Source of the DNA: Ehretia macrophylla
Lineage: Eukaryota; Streptophyta; Magnoliopsida; Boraginales; Ehretiaceae
Direction of reading: 5' to 3'
NCBI GenBank assembly: GCA_037974665.1
Contig: CM075783.1
Location: forward strand, 41,553,712-41,617,711
Length of the DNA stretch: 64,000 nt
The notes beneath the pieces were generated by a model. The model was given only the letters and a program-made list of their open reading frames with translations, ran no database searches and had not been told where the DNA came from. Each line of letters starts with the position of its first letter. Positions within the stretch are counted from its first letter, which is position 1. Made by a program: the position numbers and the translations under genes. Below are positions 59,001 through 64,000 of the stretch, piece after piece.

Positions 59001-59701
59001 TTGTCAATTTTCATTCTGAAAGTGGCTCGAATATTAAATTAAGTTGAAAAATACTTATTCATATTGTCAACGGAGTGTAAGATATATTTTATAAGAAACT
59101 ATGATTTGTGACGTTTATTTTTTGAGGTAAAGCTTTGTTTTTGCTTTATATAGGCCTCACACCTTCAAGATGTGGCACAAATAATGACATCACGTAATAA
59201 TGAATGCGTATACATTAATTGTCGGATTTTATGAAAAGTAGTTGGTTTGATGAAAGTTGGGGCGGTTAATGTTTTGTGGATTTGTTGAAGTATTGGTATA
59301 TAATTATTGTGTGGTGGTAGTGTTGTTTGGTAGATTATTTTTTTTATTTTTATTATTTGCTGTTTTGGTGGATAACGGCAAATTTGTCATTGTAGCAGGT
59401 TAACAGGTTTGACCATTGAAATCTTAAATGGTGTTAAAGGTTATGGGAGAATCTGGATAATATAAAAAACACATGGAGGCTTTGGGATTTATAGCTCAAT
59501 AAATGGAGGAAAATGGCATTATCCCTTTACGGAAACTTCAGTTGTCTAACTTAAAGTTGTGGGGTCGTTTTGACAGTTACGTCCATGGAGTTCCTGTTGT
59601 TGTCCAACGTTGACTGTTGTGCGGCAAACACTGAGTAGAATAGTCACCTAATAACAAAAGTTGGCCTTCTTTAATGAGTCGCTGTAACAAAAATGGGTGT
59701 A
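59001..59701. other. Intergenic, no gene recognised
   Basis: AT-rich flank between the CACTA fragment and the third CRK/PMEI-like copy. Nothing further seen. Confidence 0.5.
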
Positions 59702-59832
59702 AAAAAGTAGGTACAAGATTTTAGAGCTTTTAAAAATGTAAACAATATATGAATGTAATGCTCAAATAATAGTTGGAATTTGGTTCGAATTTCAAACCTA
59801 ATCAAATATTGAAAGCAAGTGGAATTTTAGAA
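59702..59832 (-). pseudogene. Fragment of CRK intron 6 (scar of a lost gene copy)
   Basis: About 130 bp match the intron 6 stretch of the kinase at 31449-31590 in the same orientation (shared gtaggtacaa, taaacaatatatgaatgtaa, gaattccaaac-type motifs). It abuts the upstream flank of the third PMEI-like copy directly. Confidence 0.75.
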
Positions 59833-60001
59833 AAAGCAAGTGGACTTCAAGATGTCACTCAAACAGATTTATTATATGTGGTTGGCGGAATGAAGCCGAC
59901 ACTCGTGAGAAGAAATGAGACCCCATGAGGACCATTGCATTAATTCTAATTATGATTCAAAAGTTCTAATATTGGAGCTATAACATTAATTAAACTATAT
60001 T

Positions 60002-63000
60002 AAAAACAATGGTGGTGGTGGTGGTATGGCAGTCGTGGCCGTGATGGTGATGGTCCTCTTCGCGAGCCATGCATTTGTTCAAGACAAAGTTGCGATGAGC
60101 TCCCAAACTTTGAAACGTAAATTAGTCTCCGGCAAGTACCCTCTACCTGTGAGAACTGTATGTGTAATATCCCTACTAAATGCGAGTTAAAAATAAATTA
60201 TTAAATTATTGAAAAATGATCAATTAATGATAATTGTTATATTGTATTATTAAAGAAGTTTGAAATGTTATAAAGTTACGAATCGGTTATTGGGCCAAAT
60301 TCGAATTAAAAACTATTACAATTAAGAAAGAATTAGGTGTTTCAAATGATATATCAATAGAAGTTTTCTAGTAGAAATTATGTTTATTTTAATAAGGTGT
60401 CTGAACAATCTATGGAAAACGGATAGAATTTTTGGTGTTGTTTTATTTCAATTTTGGTTGGTTGCAAATCTGATTGGGATCGTTAATACCCACCGCACGC
60501 CTTTCCTGCTACACCTCATGCTTGTATGGTTATTTTACACCTCATCCGTGATTATTGACATTCAACCACCTCCTACTACACTACATACACATGCCATATT
60601 GTGAGTTAGCCACCTTGTGCTGATAGCTTTTCTTGCCAACCAGTTGGCATAGTTCATTTGTAGGATAAGCTTAAGGGTTAACCAAGTGCAGATAGATGAT
60701 AGATAATATTACATGTATAAAAACCAAAGCTCCAAAATATATTTGCTTATATGAGCAACCGATAGAAAGAAGAAAAGATTTGAGGAATAGAAATAAAACA
60801 TTTTAAATGAAATTTTGGGATCTTCATGCCAGAACAAAGGTTAGCATATGTATTTACTTAGCATGTAAAAACCTCATTGTATTTCCATATATATTTATTT
60901 GTAGGGTTGCATGTCACCCAATTAGTAAAATTAGAAGGGTATGAAAATTAATGGGTTTTAATTAACAAAACACAGCTCTAGATGTGAAGGTTATGAAGCC
61001 GAAGTGAGGGAAATGGTTGTACGTGTACTTGTGAGTTGATGTATGCATGTTAACTTCATATGTAAGAGTGTATATATGGGTTGTTTTGTGAAGAAGAAGG
61101 TGTTGTAAGGTGCATGTGGGTATGTGATCTTTATGTATGTGCGAGTATATATATAAGACCTGGATAAATAAGTAGCTCAAGAGGAAGAAGAAGAAGTCAG
61201 GCCCCACGATAAAGAAAAAAGAAAAGAATGAAAAGAAAAGTAGTAAAGAAATAGAACAATACAAAGAAGAAAAATTGGATTGGAAAACATGAACAAGGGA
61301 AATCATAACTTTGTGCAGAGAATTAAACTTGAATGAAGGTAAAGAAGCTTGAACTATTTATTTACATACTAGTTTGAAACTAGCTAGTTCATGGATATAG
61401 CTTGGATATATTAAAGAAGTTTTGCACTGTGAAATGCTAAATTTGGTGACTCTAACTTGAAGCACATCCGGGTGGTATCATGTAGCTAAAGCTGTAATTA
61501 GGTCCATAAATACTATGATCATGTTTGCATGTGTATGTATGTTCTAGGTGCAAGTATGTGTACATGTGTGTGCTGTATATGGTGTCCGTACGTGTGTGTG
61601 TTCATATTAGCCTTGGAGATGCGTTGAAAGAGTGTAAGCATGTGTGTTCACTCATGAAGAAGGTAGTATATGTTTGTGTGTACCAGCCGTGTATATGTGA
61701 GGGTTGTAAAAATATTGAAGAAGGGGAAGTAAGTTGATGTGAGGTGGTCGCCCGCATGTGTATTTTGTAGCAACAAATACATCAGCCATGTGATTGAAAG
61801 AAAAGAAAAGCTGAAGCAAAAGGAAAGACAAAAGAAACAATATAGTAATAGATAGATGAAAGAAAGATGTAAAGGAAATAAGAAAACAAGAAAGGAAAAC
61901 CAATACAAGATAACGAACTTGGGTGAAAATTGATTAGTTGTTAAATAAATATTATAGAATTCAAAAAGTTATTGAGAACTTATATTTTGTGGTTTAATTA
62001 TATTGTTGAAATCTGTTAGCCTACTCTTTGTAAATGTGTGTGAAATTATAGTTTATAATAATTATTATTTTGCAGCCAGGAACTAGCATTGAATCAAAAT
62101 GTTCGAAAGAAATGTTGAATTAACTTAAGACATGATCAAAGTAAGTTAGACAACTCTCTTACACTTAGACCCTCTTTGGTTCTCTCCCTATTGTTTCAAT
62201 TCTATGTCTCATATTTTGTAATTCGTTGACTCCATTCCGATCCGCTCGTTCTACAGAATCTTGTACTTCATTTGTAGTGAACGACCGTGGTGTTTAGGTA
62301 TTGATTGTGTTGCTATTTGAGTAAATAATTGTTACATGTTATCCCTAGAGATGTGACACCCATCTACGGGTGAAACTGCCGCGTATACTTAGCTTTGTAT
62401 CATAGGTGGGGGATGCCTTACCTTACGGAGGCCGCAGGTGGCCATTCTATGATTTAGCTATGACTATCACGACTCTAGGTGATATTTATGTGGTATATGA
62501 TATTGAGATATTTATATTTTGATAATATAGTTAAGTTTGTATGATACTTCAGTACAGATGGGATTGTGAGATAACTGCACAGGTTTTGTGATACCCGGTT
62601 ATGTAATTTTGGTATTAGCTTTGTGTGTATGTTCTGTCTTGATCGGATAATGGTTCAGTTCTGCTCTGGTGTGAATTAGCTGTTCTCGTCTCTTTTGTAC
62701 TTTGACTTCGTATCGCGTCTTCGATTCAGTTCCTATTTCTATATCGCATCTTTTTATTCGAATAACCCTCAGAGCCTGACTCTGGATGTCCTTCTTACTG
62801 AGTATTGTTTCGCTCATTATATTATTTTATTACAATTATGCAGAGACAGGAGTTAATGAGTTGTACGAGCTGCATGAATTTAGAGACCACTCTATGATTC
62901 CAGTAATATTTTTAGAAAGAATATTAGTTGTAAAATGTCATCTTTTTGTAATATATACTCAGAAGCACTATTGGATTTAATTAAGAGTTTTTGTTGCTCT

Positions 63001-63627
63001 AATAAAGGATTTTGTGAAAATTTAATTTTTTTGTATTGTGGTATTAGTGCCTTGCGGGCTTAGGAGAATAAATCTTTTTTGGCTCGCGGCATCACGTCTC
63101 TAAATTTAATCTAGTGAAATTTTTGGAACGTGACAGTAAGCGTGAGCACACCTCTCCATCTCGAACCTGAAGGCAAACCCAACATCACCACCTTGCTCAT
63201 ACCTATCAGCAACGAGCCTGGACAAGATCAATGGAAGCTTGAAATGACTAAAGCTCTTAATGGTATTCTAGTCTAGATGTCCAACTTAATAAAATGAAGG
63301 CAGCCATTGCTGAAATTCCCAAGAAATTTCCAGAATCACTCCCAGAAATGCGTAAAGGAGAAATCATGAGGGCTTGCAATAAAACCAGAGATACAACTCT
63401 TGCACATCTTCAAGTAGCCATTGAAATGCTCGAGAAAGGCGACCCTAATCACTCCTTGCCCAAAAGACTCCATGCCGCACAAAGAGTTCAAAAGGGTTGC
63501 TTATATAAGGTGGAACACTTCCATGTTGATGCTCCTGAAATTAAAGCTTTAGCCGTCGAGTATGATGAGGCTACAGTGCCGTCGCCGTCTCAGACTCGAG
63601 GACAAAAAAACCATCTCAGTAATGAAG
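60002..63627 (+). pseudogene. Third PMEI-like copy, disrupted by a solo LTR
   Basis: The 5' part (60002-60162) lacks the promoter, leader and start codon. Homologous upstream DNA ends at about 60000 and resumes inside codon 5 (KNNGGGGG). It has an extra 48-base stretch before YPLPVRTV that the other copies lack. A 2973-bp LTR then splits it. The 3' part (63136-63627) continues with VSTPLHLEPEGKPNI, has a 5-bp duplication (tctag) that shifts the frame near 63273, and lacks a few bases near 63576 (tacagtgccgtc against acaaaggatgccgttgcc). The cysteine pair region is otherwise well kept. Not functional. Confidence 0.9.
60163..63135 (+). repeat. Solo LTR (2973 bp) inside the third PMEI-like copy
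   Basis: It starts TGTAATATCCCTACTAAATG and ends GGAACGTGACA. It is flanked by GTATG (60158-60162) and GTAAG (63136-63140), where the intact paralogues read GTACG once. That gives a 5-bp target duplication with one change on each side. No gag or pol is recognisable inside, so it is a recombined single LTR. Size and ends suggest a Ty3/gypsy family with long LTRs. Decay of the target duplication suggests it is older than the GTCCA-flanked LTR. Confidence 0.88.
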
Positions 63628-63927
63628 TTAAACTAATAGGTTGCTTGCATTCCAGAGGGTGGCTTGTTGAATTATATATAGAAAAGAATGTTGTATGCAG
63701 GCCATCATGTTTATCAATCACAAGTTTCATTTTCATAACTTCAATTTTCAATGTCATTGGGAAAAATGTGCATAGCTTAATAATGCTTTGCGTTTTATTT
63801 TTCTTCATGCTCAAAACAATTAAATAATAGTAATCTTCTCAATAGGTACTTTTAGCCCTCGCTGAAGAATTGTCCTGAACTCTCCCTTATTTATACACAT
63901 TTATTTCTTCGAGTCAGTACTTGAATG

Positions 63928-64000
63928 TCACCTTGGATAGAAAATACTTTGAGAGATGGTAGCAACGGAATTGAAATTGCCAGAGATGAGGGGGTTAGAT
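63928..64000 (-). CDS. Third CRK copy, last exon (runs off the window)
   Basis: The last 23 codons match the end of the CRK family here ([18 protein letters not shown], then YPR and stop at 63928-63930). It is convergent with the third PMEI-like copy at a spacing of 300 bp, exactly as in arms A and B. Whether the rest is intact cannot be seen. Confidence 0.85.
   Translation of the reverse strand, partial: SNPLISGNFNSVATISQSIFYPR

Noticed and set aside
60962-61908. Ser/Phe-rich and Cys/Val-rich frames (both strands) in 60962-61908
   Set aside because: They fall inside the solo LTR and reflect GT/CA-rich simple sequence.

Overview
This window is nuclear DNA from a flowering plant, most likely a eudicot. 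The evidence is spliced plant gene families (cysteine-rich receptor-like kinase, FAR1-type transposase, At2g35280-like F-box), an AT-rich background, and dense plant-type transposons (Ty1/copia, Tat-lineage Ty3/gypsy, MULE, hAT and CACTA pieces, LINE and SINE remnants). I cannot name the species. No rRNA, tRNA or CRISPR locus was seen.

Layout. 1-3114: 3' half of a Ty1/copia element with its 3' LTR. 3862-4994: Harbinger-like AT-rich element. About 5165-14190 (arm A) and 29770-36040 (arm B) form a large inverted duplication. Each arm holds a convergent gene pair: a cysteine-rich receptor-like kinase (CRK) and a small secreted protein resembling pectin-methylesterase/invertase inhibitors (PMEI-like). 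The CRK in arm B (31123-34401) is intact, with seven exons and 641 codons. Its twin in arm A is a pseudogene. Arm A has gained MITEs that arm B lacks, and the empty sites can be read in arm B. Between the arms lie a complete but decayed Tat-lineage Ty3/gypsy element (14634-24422), a further intact PMEI-like gene (25421-25966) and LINE remnants. A third copy of the gene pair, heavily damaged, runs off the right edge (59702-64000).

37.7-52.4 kb is a district of Mutator-like (MULE) coding relics. It holds two Ulp1/C48 SUMO-protease-like genes arranged tail to tail, a SUMO-like gene, a GRF zinc-finger gene and a FAR1/MULE/SWIM/zinc-knuckle transposase. All are decayed. The close association of a SUMO-like precursor with Ulp1-like genes is the most unusual thing in the window. 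Both Ulp1-like copies have lost the catalytic cysteine in the D-C-G motif.

Three solo LTRs were identified by TG...CA ends and 5-bp target duplications: 41853-44371 (inside an Ulp1-like gene), 52782-54544, and 60163-63135 (inside the third PMEI-like copy). The rest of the right half holds an F-box pseudogene (56466-57317), a SINE pair with dispersed repeats, and a CACTA end.

Only three protein genes look functional: PMEI-like at 13071-13685 (minus), 25421-25966 (plus) and 30200-30811 (plus). The arm B CRK makes a fourth likely functional locus. The secreted PMEI-like proteins and the receptor kinase would both act at the cell wall or plasma membrane, but no functional link is shown beyond their repeated co-duplication.
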